DNA of 64,000 nt from Acidimicrobiia bacterium (GCA_026985095.1 JALSQW010000018.1:149989-213988); one strand, 5' to 3'; shown: positions 22,522 through 32,336, counted from the stretch's first letter. Notes: generated from the sequence alone by a model not told the origin. Translations and numbers: made by a program.

Positions 22522-23493
22522 TCAGTCGACGAGACCTTCGTCCCTGAGCCAGGTGACGGTTCGGATGATCGTGTCCGTCAGGGGTCGGTAGACCACGCCG
22601 AGTTCGCGTTGGGAGCGGCCGGCGTCGAAGCGGTGGCCGTGGGCGAGGGTCCGCAGCAGGTCGGGGCACACGAGGCTGGCCCCCGCGATCCGATGGATGA
22701 CCGCGGCGAGGGGCGTTCCGAGCCCCAGGAGGGTGCCGGGGACCGTGATGGGCTCGATGGTCCGGCCGGTGGTCTCGGCGATGAGCGAGAGGATGTGCGA
22801 TGCGGTGGCGGTGGCGCCGCTGAGGAGGTAGCGCCGACCGGCGACGCCCCGGTCGGCGGCGGCGAGGTGCCCGGCGGTGCAGTCGTCGATGTCGACGATC
22901 GACAATGCCGTCTCGACGATGAGGGGGCGCCGCGAGCGGAGGGCGTGGATGAGGAGTTTGGCCGAGCCTCCCGATCGGCCGGGGCCCTGAACCGACGAGG
23001 GAAGGACCGCGACGAGCTCGATGCCCGCCCGGTCGGCGGCGGCGAAGGCCGCGCGTTCCCCGCGGTGTTTGGAGCGGGCGTAGTGGGATGGGAAGGTCGC
23101 CGGCAGGGTGGTCTCGTCGGCGACGACGCCGGCGGGTTCCCCGATCGCGGCTGCCGACGAGGTGTGGACGATGCGGGGAACACCGGCGGCGGCGAGGGCG
23201 TCGACGACGGCGACGGCGCCGTCGATGTTGTCGCGATAGAGGCCGGCGATATCGCGAGGGCAGGTGTCGTTGCGTCCGGCGACGTGGAAGGCGACGGCGG
23301 CGCCGCGGGCGCCGTGGACGATGGCGTCGTGGGAGAACAGGTCGCCACGGATCGGTTCCGCGCCGAGCCGGGCGACCTGTCGGGCGGCGGCGTCGCTGCG
23401 GGCGAGGGCGGCGACCGCGTCGCCTCGGGCGACGAGTGCCCGGATGAGGTCGCCGCCGAGAAGGCCGGATCCGCCGGTGACGAAGACCCGCAT
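22522..23493 (-). CDS. NAD-dependent epimerase/dehydratase (extended SDR)
   Basis: 323 residues. The Rossmann motif is VFVTGGSGLLGG at the N-terminus. An extended-SDR active site can be seen as Ser in HTSSAAAIGE and the catalytic pair YARSK (Y-x-x-x-K). Relatives include dihydroflavonol-4-reductase-like and hopanoid-associated sugar epimerases; the substrate is not predictable. The ATG shares one base with the pgsA stop (TGATG), so it is translated with pgsA. Confidence 0.87.
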   Translation of the reverse strand: MRVFVTGGSGLLGGDLIRALVARGDAVAALARSDAAARQVARLGAEPIRGDLFSHDAIVHGARGAAVAFHVAGRNDTCPRDIAGLYRDNIDGAVAVVDALAAAGVPRIVHTSSAAAIGEPAGVVADETTLPATFPSHYARSKHRGERAAFAAADRAGIELVAVLPSSVQGPGRSGGSAKLLIHALRSRRPLIVETALSIVDIDDCTAGHLAAADRGVAGRRYLLSGATATASHILSLIAETTGRTIEPITVPGTLLGLGTPLAAVIHRIAGASLVCPDLLRTLAHGHRFDAGRSQRELGVVYRPLTDTIIRTVTWLRDEGLVD

Positions 23494-24047
23494 CAGTCGG
23501 CGATGCGTTTGGCGGCGAAGACGGAGCGGAAGCGGGCGAAGTAGTCCCCGGCGGAGATCCAGGTGACGGCGACGGCAACGGCCATGGCCCACTGGTCGAG
23601 TCGCCATGTTCCGACGACGATGTCGGCCCTGAGGATGGCCAGGCCGATGGCGATGAACTGGACGGTCGCTTTCGATTTGCCCCACCAGCTCGGCGGCACC
23701 GTCGACTGGTCGAGGGCCGCGACGCTGCGGAGACCCATGACCGCGAGCTCTCTGGCGACGATCAACGTCGCGGCCCAGGCGGAGGTGGTCCCGACCTCGA
23801 CGAGGGCGATCAGGGTCCCTGCGACGAGGACCTTGTCGGCGACGGTGTCGAGGAACGCGCCGAGGCTGGTGGTGATCTTCCATCGCCTGGCGAGGAAGCC
23901 GTCGGCGAAGTCCGTGAGCGCGGCGACGACGAACACCGTGACGGCCCAACCGACGACGGATCGGTCGTCGACGCTCCTGAGGACGAGCGCCATCGTGACC
24001 GGGGTGAGGACCAGTCGACTGATCGCGAGCAGGTTGGGGATCGACAT
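23493..24047 (-). CDS. pgsA: CDP-alcohol phosphatidyltransferase (phosphatidylglycerophosphate synthase-like)
   Basis: 184 residues with about four to five membrane helices and the full CDP-alcohol phosphotransferase signature, D-x2-DG-x2-AR-x8-G-x3-D-x3-D, seen as DFADGFLAR then LGAFLDTVADK. The length and the RELAVMGLR segment fit PgsA, which makes phosphatidylglycerophosphate from CDP-diacylglycerol and glycerol-3-phosphate. The glycerol kinase gene upstream would supply that glycerol-3-phosphate. Confidence 0.88.
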   Translation of the reverse strand: MSIPNLLAISRLVLTPVTMALVLRSVDDRSVVGWAVTVFVVAALTDFADGFLARRWKITTSLGAFLDTVADKVLVAGTLIALVEVGTTSAWAATLIVARELAVMGLRSVAALDQSTVPPSWWGKSKATVQFIAIGLAILRADIVVGTWRLDQWAMAVAVAVTWISAGDYFARFRSVFAAKRIAD

Positions 24048-24071
24048 CGGGCAACCTCCGTCGGCCTCGCG

Positions 24072-24077
24072 ATGCTA
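24072..24077 (-). promoter_or_regulatory. Minus-10 of pgsA
   Basis: TAGCAT on the minus strand, 24 bases before the pgsA start, with the Shine-Dalgarno GGAGG in the short leader. Confidence 0.45.
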
Positions 24078-24153
24078 GAGCACCGCCCCGCAGAGCCCGC
24101 TCGTGTGCGTGTTCATGCCGGCCGTCGCGCGAGGGGCTGGGACGGGGCGGTCC

Positions 24154-25620
24154 TCACACCCAGCCCATGGCGCGTTCGACGGCCCGGTGCCAGTGGGCGA
24201 CGAGGTCGGCGCGTCGACCGGCCGGCATCGACGGTTCGTAGCGGCGGGCGGACCGCCACTGCGCGGAGAGGCTGGGAAGGTCGGGCCAGAACCCGACGCC
24301 GAGGCCGGCGGCGTAGGCGGCTCCGAGGACGGTCGTCTCGGTGGTCTCGGGGACCACGAGGGGCAGGTCGAGGATGTCGGCTTGGAACTGCATCAGCAGC
24401 GTGTTGGCGACCATGCCGCCGTCGACGCGGAGCTCATGGAGACGGAACCCGGCGTCTTTCTCCATCGCTTCCACGACGTCTCGGGTCTGGTAGGCCGTGG
24501 ACTCGAGGGTGGCTCGAGCAAGATGATGGCGATCGGCGTAGCGGGTGAGACCGACGATGACGCCGCGGGCGTCGTCGCGCCACCAGGGAGCGAAGAGCCC
24601 AGAGAAGGCGGGAACGAAGTAGACGCCGCCGTTGTCGTCGACGGCCCGAGCGAGCGCTTCGACCTCGGGGGCGTCGTCGATCAGCCCGAGGTTGTCGCGG
24701 AGCCATTGGACGGCGGCGCCGGCGATGGCGACGGAGCCTTCGAGGGCGTAGCGGGGCCGGTCCCCTTCCCGCTGGTAGGCGACGGTCGTGAGCAGCCCGT
24801 GGTCGGAGACGGCGATCCGTTCCCCGGTGTTGACCAGGAGGAAGCATCCGGTTCCGTAGGTGTTCTTGGCGGCGCCTTCGTCGAACCCGGCTTGGCCGAA
24901 CAGGGCGGCTTGCTGATCGCCGAGGATCCCCGCCAGCGGGACGCCTTCGAGAGGTCCGCGGCAGATGCCGATGGGGCCCGAAGAGGGGACGATCTCGGGC
25001 AGCGCCGAGATGGGTACCCCGACGATGGATGCCAGCTCGTCGTCCCAGGCGAGGTCATCGAGGCGCATGAGCAGCGTTCGGGAGGCGTTGGTGACGTCGG
25101 TGACGAACCGGCCGGTGAGCTTCCATGCGAGCCAGGCGTCGATGGTCCCGAAGGCCAGCCCTTGGGCGTCGGCGACGCCGGTGCCGTGGTCGATCATGTG
25201 CCGCATCTTGGGGCCGGAGAAGTAGCTGGCGATGGGGAGGCCGGTGATGCGACGGAACCGGTCGCCGTGGTCGGCGTCGAGCTCCCGACAGCGCTCGGCG
25301 GTGCGGGTGTCTTGCCAGACGATGGCGTTGCCGAGGGGTCGGCCGGTGGTCCGGGACCAGGCGACGACGGTCTCTCGCTGGTTGGTGATGCCGACGGCGG
25401 CGAGGTCCTGGGGACGGAGGCCGGCGATCTCGAGGGCTTCGGTGATCACGGCCACGGTGTTGTCCCAGATCTCGTCGGGGTCGTGTTCCACCCAGCCCGG
25501 GTTGGGGAAGATCTGGCGGTGTTCCCGTTGCGCCATGGCGACGATCACGCCGTCTCCGTCGACGATGGCGAACCGCGTGCTGGTCGTGCCTTGGTCGATC
25601 GCTCCGATGCGCTCAGCCAC
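24154..25620 (-). CDS. glpK: Glycerol kinase
   Basis: 488 residues, normal length, FGGY family. Motifs are [12 protein letters not shown] (phosphate 1), [24 protein letters not shown], the glycerol-binding region [11 protein letters not shown]-site GTGCF and the C-terminal RVDGGMVAN. It phosphorylates glycerol to sn-glycerol-3-phosphate. The GTG start overlaps the pth stop by eight bases. No glpF or glpD is adjacent, so the gene seems to feed phospholipid synthesis (pgsA is next). Confidence 0.97.
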   Translation of the reverse strand: MAERIGAIDQGTTSTRFAIVDGDGVIVAMAQREHRQIFPNPGWVEHDPDEIWDNTVAVITEALEIAGLRPQDLAAVGITNQRETVVAWSRTTGRPLGNAIVWQDTRTAERCRELDADHGDRFRRITGLPIASYFSGPKMRHMIDHGTGVADAQGLAFGTIDAWLAWKLTGRFVTDVTNASRTLLMRLDDLAWDDELASIVGVPISALPEIVPSSGPIGICRGPLEGVPLAGILGDQQAALFGQAGFDEGAAKNTYGTGCFLLVNTGERIAVSDHGLLTTVAYQREGDRPRYALEGSVAIAGAAVQWLRDNLGLIDDAPEVEALARAVDDNGGVYFVPAFSGLFAPWWRDDARGVIVGLTRYADRHHLARATLESTAYQTRDVVEAMEKDAGFRLHELRVDGGMVANTLLMQFQADILDLPLVVPETTETTVLGAAYAAGLGVGFWPDLPSLSAQWRSARRYEPSMPAGRRADLVAHWHRAVERAMGWV

Positions 25621-26212
25621 CTGTTCGTTCCTCCCGTGCTGCGTTCGCTTCTCCGGCGCGGCGCCTGGCCGCCTCGCCGCCGTCGACGATGAAGGCGAGG
25701 GCGACGGCCACGGCGTCTTCGACGACGCGGTCCATGATGGCGCGTTCGTCCTTGCGGAACCGACTCAGGACGTAGTCGGCGGGATCGATCCGGCCGGGCG
25801 GCCGCCCGACGCCGATCTTGAGGCGCCAGAACTCGTCCGACCCGAGCGAGGAGATGATGGAGCGGATCCCGTTGTTGCCTCCCGAGCGTCCCCCTCTGCG
25901 GACGCGGAGTTTGGCGAAGGGCAGGTCGATGTCGTCGTGGGCGACGAGGAGATCGTCGAGGTCGGCGTGGTAGTAGCGGACGAGGGGGGCGACCGCGCGG
26001 CCCGATTCGTTCATGAACGTGCGGGGGATCGCCAGGACGGCGCGACGGCCGTCGCGGTGAACGTCGGCGACGTCTGCGGCGATGCGCCGCGGGCCGCGTC
26101 TGAACGAGACGTCGAGTTCGGCGGCGAGGGCGGCGACGGCGTCGCCACCGACGTTGTGTCGCGTCCCTTCGTACTTCGACCCCGGGTTGCGAAGCCCGAC
26201 GACGAGGCGCAC
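25613..26212 (-). CDS. pth: Peptidyl-tRNA hydrolase
   Basis: 199 residues. It cleaves the ester bond of peptidyl-tRNAs released from ribosomes. The catalytic His is in TRHNVG near residue 19. Other signatures are [19 protein letters not shown] and GGNNGIRSI. It follows rplY by five bases, the standard rplY-pth pair. The GTG start at 26212 is fixed by the close upstream stop. Confidence 0.97.
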   Translation of the reverse strand: MRLVVGLRNPGSKYEGTRHNVGGDAVAALAAELDVSFRRGPRRIAADVADVHRDGRRAVLAIPRTFMNESGRAVAPLVRYYHADLDDLLVAHDDIDLPFAKLRVRRGGRSGGNNGIRSIISSLGSDEFWRLKIGVGRPPGRIDPADYVLSRFRKDERAIMDRVVEDAVAVALAFIVDGGEAARRRAGEANAAREERTGG

Positions 26213-26217
26213 CGGGG

Positions 26218-26874
26218 CTAGCCCTCGGCGTCCTCTTCGGGTTCGCCTTCGGATGGGGCTTCGGCGCCTTCCTCGAGTTCACCCTCGATCTCTTCGACGG
26301 CGACCTCTTCCTCGGCGGCCCGGGCGATGACCGTGATGAGCGGCCGGTCGGGATCGTCGAGGTACTCGACGCCGGGGATCTCGGGCAGGTCGGCGACCTT
26401 CATGGTCTCACCGATGTGGAGGCCCGAGATGTCGAGGGGGATCGACGACGGGATCTCACCGGGGAGGGCCGAGACGGTGACGGTGGGCGCGAGGGTCTCG
26501 AGGATCCCGGCGTCTTCCCTGACGCCGATGGGAACGCCTTCGTACTCGACGCCGACTTCGGCTTCGATGGCGACGTCGAGGGAGACCTTGATGAAGTCGA
26601 CGTGGATGACGTCGCCGCGCACGGGGTCGCGTTGGATCTCCCGGGCCACGGTGGTGTAGCTGCCGTCTCCTTCGACCTCGAGGTCGATGATGGCGTTGAG
26701 GCCGGCTTCGGTGTGGAGGACGGCGTAGAGGTCCTTGGCGTCGACGGCGACGGGGACCGGTCCCACGTCCTTGCCGTAGACGACGGCGGGGACGTTGCCG
26801 GCGCGCCGGAGCCGCCGGGCGGGCCGGGTGCCGGATTCGGTGCGCCGTTGGGCGCGCAACGTCTCGAGTTCCAT
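26218..26874 (-). CDS. rplY: 50S ribosomal protein L25 (general stress protein Ctc form)
   Basis: 218 residues: an N-terminal L25 domain that binds 5S rRNA, a C-terminal beta domain (TL5/CTC type) with LPGEIPSSIPLDIS, and an acidic Glu-rich tail. The ATG at 26874 follows GAGGAGAA. An upstream in-frame extension to about 26922 lacks a ribosome site and is rejected. Expression should start from the minus-10 at 26912. Confidence 0.95.
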   Translation of the reverse strand: MELETLRAQRRTESGTRPARRLRRAGNVPAVVYGKDVGPVPVAVDAKDLYAVLHTEAGLNAIIDLEVEGDGSYTTVAREIQRDPVRGDVIHVDFIKVSLDVAIEAEVGVEYEGVPIGVREDAGILETLAPTVTVSALPGEIPSSIPLDISGLHIGETMKVADLPEIPGVEYLDDPDRPLITVIARAAEEEVAVEEIEGELEEGAEAPSEGEPEEDAEG

Positions 26875-26911
26875 CGTGAAGTTCTCCTCGGGAGGGCGAC
26901 GCGGGCCCCGG

Positions 26912-26917
26912 ATTCTA
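26912..26917 (-). promoter_or_regulatory. Promoter of rplY-pth
   Basis: TAGAAT, the closest match to the consensus minus-10 on this strand of the operon. TTGCCG lies 19 bp upstream as a possible minus-35, and the palindrome AGGGCCCT is in the spacer. Confidence 0.5.
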
Positions 26918-26947
26918 TGCACGCCAGGGCCCTAGCGGCAAGGCTGG

Positions 26948-27673
26948 TCACGCGTCGGGGCGCGGGACCAGTTCCTTGATCTTGGTGGCGGGGACGCCGC
27001 CGACGACCCACCGGTCCGGAACGTCCTTGGTGACGACCGAGTTGGCGGCGATGACGGCCCGGTCGCCGATGGTGACGCCGGGCATGATGACGGACCGGAA
27101 CCCGATGACGGTGTTGGATCCGATGGTGATCGGCGCCATCGTCCTGCCGCAGTACGGCAGCGGGACGGAGAAGTCGTCGAGCTCGTGACCGTGGGTGGTC
27201 AAGATGGCGCCCGCGGAGATCATCGTGTAGTCGCCGACGACGATGGGCCCCCGGTCGTCGAGGGTGACGCCGCGGTTGACGAAGACGCCGTCGCCCAGCT
27301 CGATGTTGGTGCCCATGAGGATGAAGACGTCGTTGTGGAAGATGACGTCCTTGCCCATCTTCTTGAGGACGCGCTCGGCGAGGATGCGGCGCACCTTGAC
27401 GGAGAAGTCGGGTAGGGCCGAAGCCGGGGTGCGGTCGAACATGCGCCAGAGCAACAGCGCGTACGTGTCGGCTTCGAGGAGCCGTTCCCGGTCCTTGCCC
27501 TTCATCGGGTCTTCGGGGATGAACAGCTCGCCGTGGTCGAGGAACCGCTGGGCGAGTTCGTCGAACCGCGCCAAGAGCCGGCTTCCGTGCCCGGCGAGTT
27601 GCCCGCTGCGGGCGAGCCGCTCCAGCTCGGCCAGGATCTGGGCTTGGGGTTCCTCGGCGTGCCGTACGGTCAT
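26948..27673 (-). CDS. Left-handed beta-helix (hexapeptide) acyltransferase
   Basis: 241 residues. Residues 1-105 are helical. From about 110 hexapeptide repeats of the LbH fold appear ([60 protein letters not shown]). This resembles the maltose/galactoside O-acetyltransferase group, with the catalytic His probably in TTHGHE. The acceptor is unknown. The ATG has GGGAGG upstream and a minus-10 TACGGT at 27700. Confidence 0.85.
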   Translation of the reverse strand: MTVRHAEEPQAQILAELERLARSGQLAGHGSRLLARFDELAQRFLDHGELFIPEDPMKGKDRERLLEADTYALLLWRMFDRTPASALPDFSVKVRRILAERVLKKMGKDVIFHNDVFILMGTNIELGDGVFVNRGVTLDDRGPIVVGDYTMISAGAILTTHGHELDDFSVPLPYCGRTMAPITIGSNTVIGFRSVIMPGVTIGDRAVIAANSVVTKDVPDRWVVGGVPATKIKELVPRPDA

Positions 27674-27699
27674 GGTGCCTCCCTGGTCGATTCGCCTGC

Positions 27700-27705
27700 A
27701 CCGTA
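27700..27705 (-). promoter_or_regulatory. Minus-10 of the acyltransferase gene
   Basis: TACGGT on the minus strand in the 60-bp gap after yjbQ, with GGGAGG before the start codon. Confidence 0.4.
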
Positions 27706-27733
27706 GGCGACGGGCACGGCGCCGGCCAGATGG

Positions 27734-28144
27734 TCAGTGGCCGGGGAGGAAGCTGAGCCTGACCTGGCGGCGCGGGTTGTCGGTGTTGGTGTCGACGAGC
27801 AGGATGGACTGCCAGGTGCCGAGGGCGAGGCGCCCGTCGATGACGGGGATCCCGACGCTGGGAGGCAGGAAGGCCGGGAGCAGGTGATCGGCGCCGTGGC
27901 CGGGGCTGCCGTGGCGATGCCGGTAGAGCGAGTCGTCCCTGGGTAGGAGGACGTCGATGCGGTCGATGAGGTCGAGGTCGGAGCCTGCGCCGGTCTCGAT
28001 GATCGCCAGGGCGGCGGTGGCATGGGGGACGAAGACGTTGAGGAGGCCGTCGCCTCGACCGGCGACGAAGCGGGCGGCTTCGGGGGTGAGGTCGGTGGTA
28101 CCGGCGCGGTGGCCGGTCTCGACGGTGAGCACGACGGTGTCCAT
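27734..28144 (-). CDS. YjbQ/UPF0047 family protein
   Basis: 136 residues and the family hallmark run: VPHATAAL, RHRHGSPGHGADHLLPAFL and LGTWQSILLVD. The conserved His and Asp residues form a metal site. Some members show weak thiamine-phosphate synthase activity, which gave the family its common name, but the physiological role is not known. It follows aceK by nine bases on the same strand. Confidence 0.93.
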   Translation of the reverse strand: MDTVVLTVETGHRAGTTDLTPEAARFVAGRGDGLLNVFVPHATAALAIIETGAGSDLDLIDRIDVLLPRDDSLYRHRHGSPGHGADHLLPAFLPPSVGIPVIDGRLALGTWQSILLVDTNTDNPRRQVRLSFLPGH

Positions 28145-28153
28145 GCGGCGAGC

Positions 28154-29872
28154 CTACTTCCGCAGCGCCAAGGCACGCCGGTAGGGACGGATCTCGATGG
28201 TCTCGCCCCGTTCGATGCGCCGTTGGATCCGTTGCCAGAAGGCGACGTCGAACAGGTCGCCGTGGCGGGCTTCGAAGGCGGCGCGCAGTTCGGGTGCGAC
28301 GCCGAGGAAGGCCCGGAACTCCTCGGGGAAGATGTCCCCTTCCCCGACCCCGAACCAGGGGCTCTCGGCCATCTCGTCGAGGGGATCGTCCGAGACCGGC
28401 AGCCGGCGGAAGTTGCAGTCGGTGAGCAACATGAGTTCGTCGTAGTCGTAGAAGACGACCCTTCCCCGGCGGGTCACCCCGAAGTTCTTGATGAGCATGT
28501 CTCCGGGGAAGATGTTGGTGGCGGCCAGGTTCTTGATGGCGGTGCCGTAGTCGACCATCGCTCGGGCCGCCTCGTGGTGGGACGCGGTCTTGACGTGGAT
28601 GTCGAGTGGGGTGACGCGCCGCTCGATGTAGACCCGATGCAGGGTCAGTTGGTTGCCCGACACCGATGTCGTGCGGTTGGCGTGGCCGCGGAGTTCGGCG
28701 AGGAGCTCGGGGTCGAACCGGTCGAGGGGGAAGCGGAGATGCTCGAACTCCTGGGCGTCGATGAGTCGACCGGCTCGGTCGTGGCGGGAGACGATCCGGT
28801 ACTTGGAGCGGACCTCGTCCGGTGTGGTCGGTTTCTGGGGTGGGAACCGGTCGCGGATGACCTTGAACACGACGTCGTAGCCGGGCAGGGTGAAGACGAT
28901 CATGACGAGGCCGGGGATGCCGGGGGCGAGGACGAACCGGTCGGTGGAGGCCGCGACGTGCGCCATGAGGTCGCGGTACAGCTCGGTCTTGCCGTGCTTG
29001 CGGTGGCCGATGGCGGTGTACATCTCGGCGACGCGACGGTGGGGAAGCAGCGCGCCGAGGAACCGGACGAGGAGGGCGGGCTCGGGGGCGTCGACGTGGA
29101 AGGCGGAGTGGGTGTACGAGAAGAGGACCGAGACGTCGTCGGGGTCGGTGATGACGGCACCGAGGAAGAGCCCGGCCCGCCCGTGGTGGATGGCGAGCAC
29201 GAGCGGCATGGAACGCGGTCCTGCAGTGGCCCTGGCGACGACGTAGGCGCCTTGGCCGCGGAAGAAGATCCGGTCGAACACCTCGATCCGGTCCGGCATG
29301 CCGGGAAAGCCGTGGCGGGCGAGGGCCTCGCCGAGCGCAGCGGAGGCGAGTTGCAGGTCGCCGTGCCGATCCTGCCAGACGGCCTGGAAGCGACAGTGGC
29401 GGATGAGGTCGTCGATGAGGGCTTCGGGAGAGGCGGGAACGTCGATGCGTCGGACGGCGGCGTCCCACGAGGCGGGTCGGGGCTCGGGTTCGAGGAACTC
29501 GATCTCGGCGTCGACCCCGTGGGTGACGAACACCCGTCGGGTGACGGAGTTCCAGTAGGTCTCGGCGATCTCGATGTCGGGGGTGGCGTAGACGAGCTTG
29601 CGGTACTCGGTGCGGGCTTTGCGCCAGACGGTGCGGTCTTCGATGCGGCCGCCGAGGAGCTTCCGCACCGAGGTGACGGCTCCCGAGACGGTTTCTTCGT
29701 ACAGGTCGATCCGTTCGACGGCGTCGCGTTGGAGGCCTTTCCAGTCGCGGGCTTCGAAACGGGTGGCGGCGCCGCGAGTGATGGACGTGAACCGCCGGCG
29801 GTAGCCGATGAAGGGTCGATGGATGGCGTGGGCCACTCGGACGGCGAGGTGGCGTTCGGTGATCGACGGCAT
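28154..29872 (-). CDS. aceK: Isocitrate dehydrogenase kinase/phosphatase (AceK family)
   Basis: 572 residues, close to the 578 of E. coli AceK. Clear signatures run through the C-terminal kinase-like domain: LAPGIPGLVM, FTLPGYDVVFKVI, DRFPPQKPTT, HDRAGR, DAQEFEHL, NIFPGDMLIKNFGV and VVFYDYDE, which holds the catalytic and metal Asp residues. AceK switches isocitrate dehydrogenase off and on to divert carbon to the glyoxylate shunt. I chose the ATG at 29872; an in-frame TTG at 29908 is possible. The family is best known from Proteobacteria. No aceA, aceB or icd lies in the window. Confidence 0.93.
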   Translation of the reverse strand: MPSITERHLAVRVAHAIHRPFIGYRRRFTSITRGAATRFEARDWKGLQRDAVERIDLYEETVSGAVTSVRKLLGGRIEDRTVWRKARTEYRKLVYATPDIEIAETYWNSVTRRVFVTHGVDAEIEFLEPEPRPASWDAAVRRIDVPASPEALIDDLIRHCRFQAVWQDRHGDLQLASAALGEALARHGFPGMPDRIEVFDRIFFRGQGAYVVARATAGPRSMPLVLAIHHGRAGLFLGAVITDPDDVSVLFSYTHSAFHVDAPEPALLVRFLGALLPHRRVAEMYTAIGHRKHGKTELYRDLMAHVAASTDRFVLAPGIPGLVMIVFTLPGYDVVFKVIRDRFPPQKPTTPDEVRSKYRIVSRHDRAGRLIDAQEFEHLRFPLDRFDPELLAELRGHANRTTSVSGNQLTLHRVYIERRVTPLDIHVKTASHHEAARAMVDYGTAIKNLAATNIFPGDMLIKNFGVTRRGRVVFYDYDELMLLTDCNFRRLPVSDDPLDEMAESPWFGVGEGDIFPEEFRAFLGVAPELRAAFEARHGDLFDVAFWQRIQRRIERGETIEIRPYRRALALRK

Positions 29873-29950
29873 CGCCGGCAGTTTCCACGCCTGGCGCCGC
29901 CACGGCAAGCCTGAAGCCGTTCGGCACGGTCGGGAGGGAGCGGCGGGAGA

Positions 29951-29971
29951 CCACCCGCGCGTCGCGGGTGG
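29951..29971 (-). terminator. Terminator-like hairpin after prs
   Basis: A perfect nine-base-pair GC stem (CCACCCGCG, loop CGT, CGCGGGTGG) starts about 14 nt after the prs stop codon and before aceK. There is no U-tract. Confidence 0.55.
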
Positions 29972-29985
29972 GACCGAGCCGGGCG

Positions 29986-30957
29986 CTAGGTGTTCTCGCC
30001 CTTGAAGATGGCGGAGACCGAAGCGTCGGAGAAGATGGCGTCGACGACGCCGGCGAGGATCGGTCCGATCGACAGCACCTTGAGGTTGTCGAGGGCGGCG
30101 GCGTCGGCGGGCAGGGGCAGGGTGTTGGTGATGATGGTCTCTTCGATGGGGGCGTTCTTGAGCCGGTCGATCGCCGGATGGGACAGGACGCCGTGGGTGG
30201 CGACGACGCGGACGCTGAGGGCGCCGCGATCCTTGAGGAGGTTGGCGGCGGCGGTGACGGTGCCGGCGGTGTCGATCATGTCGTCGACGACGATGCAGTG
30301 GCGGCCCTCGACGTCGCCGACGACCTCGAGGGCGGCGACTTCGTTGCGGGCGTCGATGCTGCGTCGCTTGTGGACGAAGGCGACGAGCGCTCCGAGGTGC
30401 CCGGCGTAGCGGGAGGCGAGCTTGACCCGGCCCGAGTCGGGCGACACGATCGTGGTGGGCCCGTCGATGGTGCCTTGGAGGTAGTCGGCGAACAGGTGCA
30501 GGGCGGTGAGGTGGTCGAACGGGATGTCCACGAAGCCTTGGATCTGGCCGGTGTGGAGGTCGACCGAGGCGATCCGGTCGGCGCCGGCGGTGAGGAACAG
30601 GTCGCCGATGAGCCGGGCCGAGATCGGTTCGCGGGGGCGACCTTTCTTGTCCTGCCGGGCGTAGCCGTAGAAGGGCAGGACGGCGGTGATGCGTTTGGCC
30701 GAGGCTCGTCGCAGCGCATCGATCATGATGAGCTGCTCCATGATGTGGAAGTTGATGGGGTCGGTGTGGGATTGGATGACGAAGCAGTCGGCGCCGCGTA
30801 CCGATTCGGTGTAGTGGATGTAGATCTCGCCGTTGGCGAAGACGGATCGTTCGACGCCGCCGAGGTGGACGCCGAGGATCTTGGCGACCTCTTCGGCGAG
30901 CGGTTCATTGGCGGAGCCCGAGAACAGCATCAACCGCTTGCGACTGGGGAGCTCCAT
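29986..30957 (-). CDS. prs: Ribose-phosphate pyrophosphokinase
   Basis: 323 residues. It makes PRPP from ribose-5-phosphate and ATP. Motifs are FSGSANEPLAEE at the N-terminus, the catalytic loop with GYARQDKKGRPREPIS, the DLHTGQIQGFVDIP segment, and the PRPP loop CIVVDDMIDTAGT. The ATG at 30957 shares its first base with the glmU stop (TGATG). A GTG one codon earlier is the alternative. The glmU-prs pairing is standard. Confidence 0.97.
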   Translation of the reverse strand: MELPSRKRLMLFSGSANEPLAEEVAKILGVHLGGVERSVFANGEIYIHYTESVRGADCFVIQSHTDPINFHIMEQLIMIDALRRASAKRITAVLPFYGYARQDKKGRPREPISARLIGDLFLTAGADRIASVDLHTGQIQGFVDIPFDHLTALHLFADYLQGTIDGPTTIVSPDSGRVKLASRYAGHLGALVAFVHKRRSIDARNEVAALEVVGDVEGRHCIVVDDMIDTAGTVTAAANLLKDRGALSVRVVATHGVLSHPAIDRLKNAPIEETIITNTLPLPADAAALDNLKVLSIGPILAGVVDAIFSDASVSAIFKGENT

Positions 30958-32336
30958 CACCCGTGCTTCTCCTGGGCCCTGCGCCTGCGACGTTCAGCGT
31001 AGCCTTCGATCTGCTTCTGCGGCGAACGCTCGATCGCCAGGGCGCCTGGCGTGACGTCGGTGGTGATGACCGACCCGGCGCCGGTGTAGGCGTCGTCGCC
31101 GATCTCGACGGGGGCGACGAGCATCGTGTCCGATCCGATCCGGACCCGGTCGCCGATGACGGTGCGGTGCTTGTCGTACCCGTCGTAGTTGACGGTGATG
31201 GTGCCCGCCCCGATGTTGGAGTCCTCGCCGATCGTTGCGTCGCCGATGTACGACAGGTGCGGGACCTTGGAGCGGGCGCCGACGACGGACTTCTTGATCT
31301 CGACGTGGGCTCCTGCCTTGGCGTCCGCTTCGAGGACGGCGCCGGGTCGCAGGTAGGTGTAGGGCCCGACGGTGGCGCGGGGCCCGACGGTGGCGCCTTC
31401 GAGCACGGCGTAGCGGACGGTGGCGTCGGCGGCGATGTGCGAGTCGGTGCTATCGACGTCGGGTCCGACGACGGCGCCGGCGTCGACCTGGCTGTCACCT
31501 TTGAGGTAGGTCCCGGGCCACAGGGTGGCGCCGGGGGCGACGACGACGTCGGCTTCGACGTGGGTGCGGGCGGGGTCGATGATGGCGACGCCGGTGGCCA
31601 TCAGCTCGTCGTTGATGCGGCGGCGCAGCTCTCCGGCGGCGGCGGCGAGCTGCCCGTGGGTGTTGACGCCGGCGGCTTCGATCGGGTCGGCGACCACGGC
31701 GGCGACGGGGAGGCCGTCGCCGGCGAGGATGCCGATGACGTCGGTGAGGTACCACTCGCCCTGGTCGTTGTCGTTGCCGACGCGGGGCAGGGCGTCGCGG
31801 AGGGCGGCGGCATCGAAGGCGTAGACCGAGGTGTTGACCTCGTCGATGGCGGCCGTCTCCGGGTCGGCGTCACGGTCTTCGACGATGGCGACGACGGCGC
31901 CGGTGCCGTCGCGAACGATGCGCCCGTACCCGGTCGGGTCGGCGACGGTGGCGGTGAGTACGGTGGCGGCGGCCTTCGAGGTCCGGTGGGCGTCGAGGAG
32001 GGCGATGAGGGTGGCGGCGGTGAGCAGGGGCATGTCGCCGGGGACGACGAGGATGTCGTCGACGTCGCCGACGGCGTCGAGGCCGACGGCGACGGCGTCG
32101 GCGGTGCCTCGCTGGTCGGGTTGGACGACGGCGACGGCGCCGGCGGGGAGGGTGGCGGCGACGCGGTCGGCGCCGTGGCCGACGACGACGATGGTCTGGT
32201 CGACATCCACCGGTGCAAGGGCATGGAGGACCCAGCCGATGAGGGGTCGTCCCATGGCCGGATGCATGACCTTGGGCAGGTCGGAGCGCATGCGGGTGCC
32301 CTTGCCGGCGGCGAGGACGATGGCTGCCGTGGTCAT
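30957..32336 (-). CDS. glmU: Bifunctional N-acetylglucosamine-1-phosphate uridyltransferase / glucosamine-1-phosphate acetyltransferase
   Basis: 459 residues. The N-terminal pyrophosphorylase domain has LAAGKGTRMRSDLPK and GTADAV. The C-terminal left-handed beta helix has hexapeptide repeats and the acetyltransferase signatures YLRPGA, HVEIKKS, YIGDA and GAGTITVNYDG. It makes UDP-GlcNAc for peptidoglycan. The start is the ATG of MTTAAIVLAAG; an in-frame extension runs back through the tRNA-Gln gene and is rejected. The 26 bp between tRNA-Gln and glmU show no minus-10. Confidence 0.97.
   Translation of the reverse strand: MTTAAIVLAAGKGTRMRSDLPKVMHPAMGRPLIGWVLHALAPVDVDQTIVVVGHGADRVAATLPAGAVAVVQPDQRGTADAVAVGLDAVGDVDDILVVPGDMPLLTAATLIALLDAHRTSKAAATVLTATVADPTGYGRIVRDGTGAVVAIVEDRDADPETAAIDEVNTSVYAFDAAALRDALPRVGNDNDQGEWYLTDVIGILAGDGLPVAAVVADPIEAAGVNTHGQLAAAAGELRRRINDELMATGVAIIDPARTHVEADVVVAPGATLWPGTYLKGDSQVDAGAVVGPDVDSTDSHIAADATVRYAVLEGATVGPRATVGPYTYLRPGAVLEADAKAGAHVEIKKSVVGARSKVPHLSYIGDATIGEDSNIGAGTITVNYDGYDKHRTVIGDRVRIGSDTMLVAPVEIGDDAYTGAGSVITTDVTPGALAIERSPQKQIEGYAERRRRRAQEKHG

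Noticed and set aside
22511-24054. A longer frame for the epimerase reaching back into pgsA
   Set aside because: The upstream part is pgsA in another frame; the SDR Rossmann motif begins at the TGATG start.
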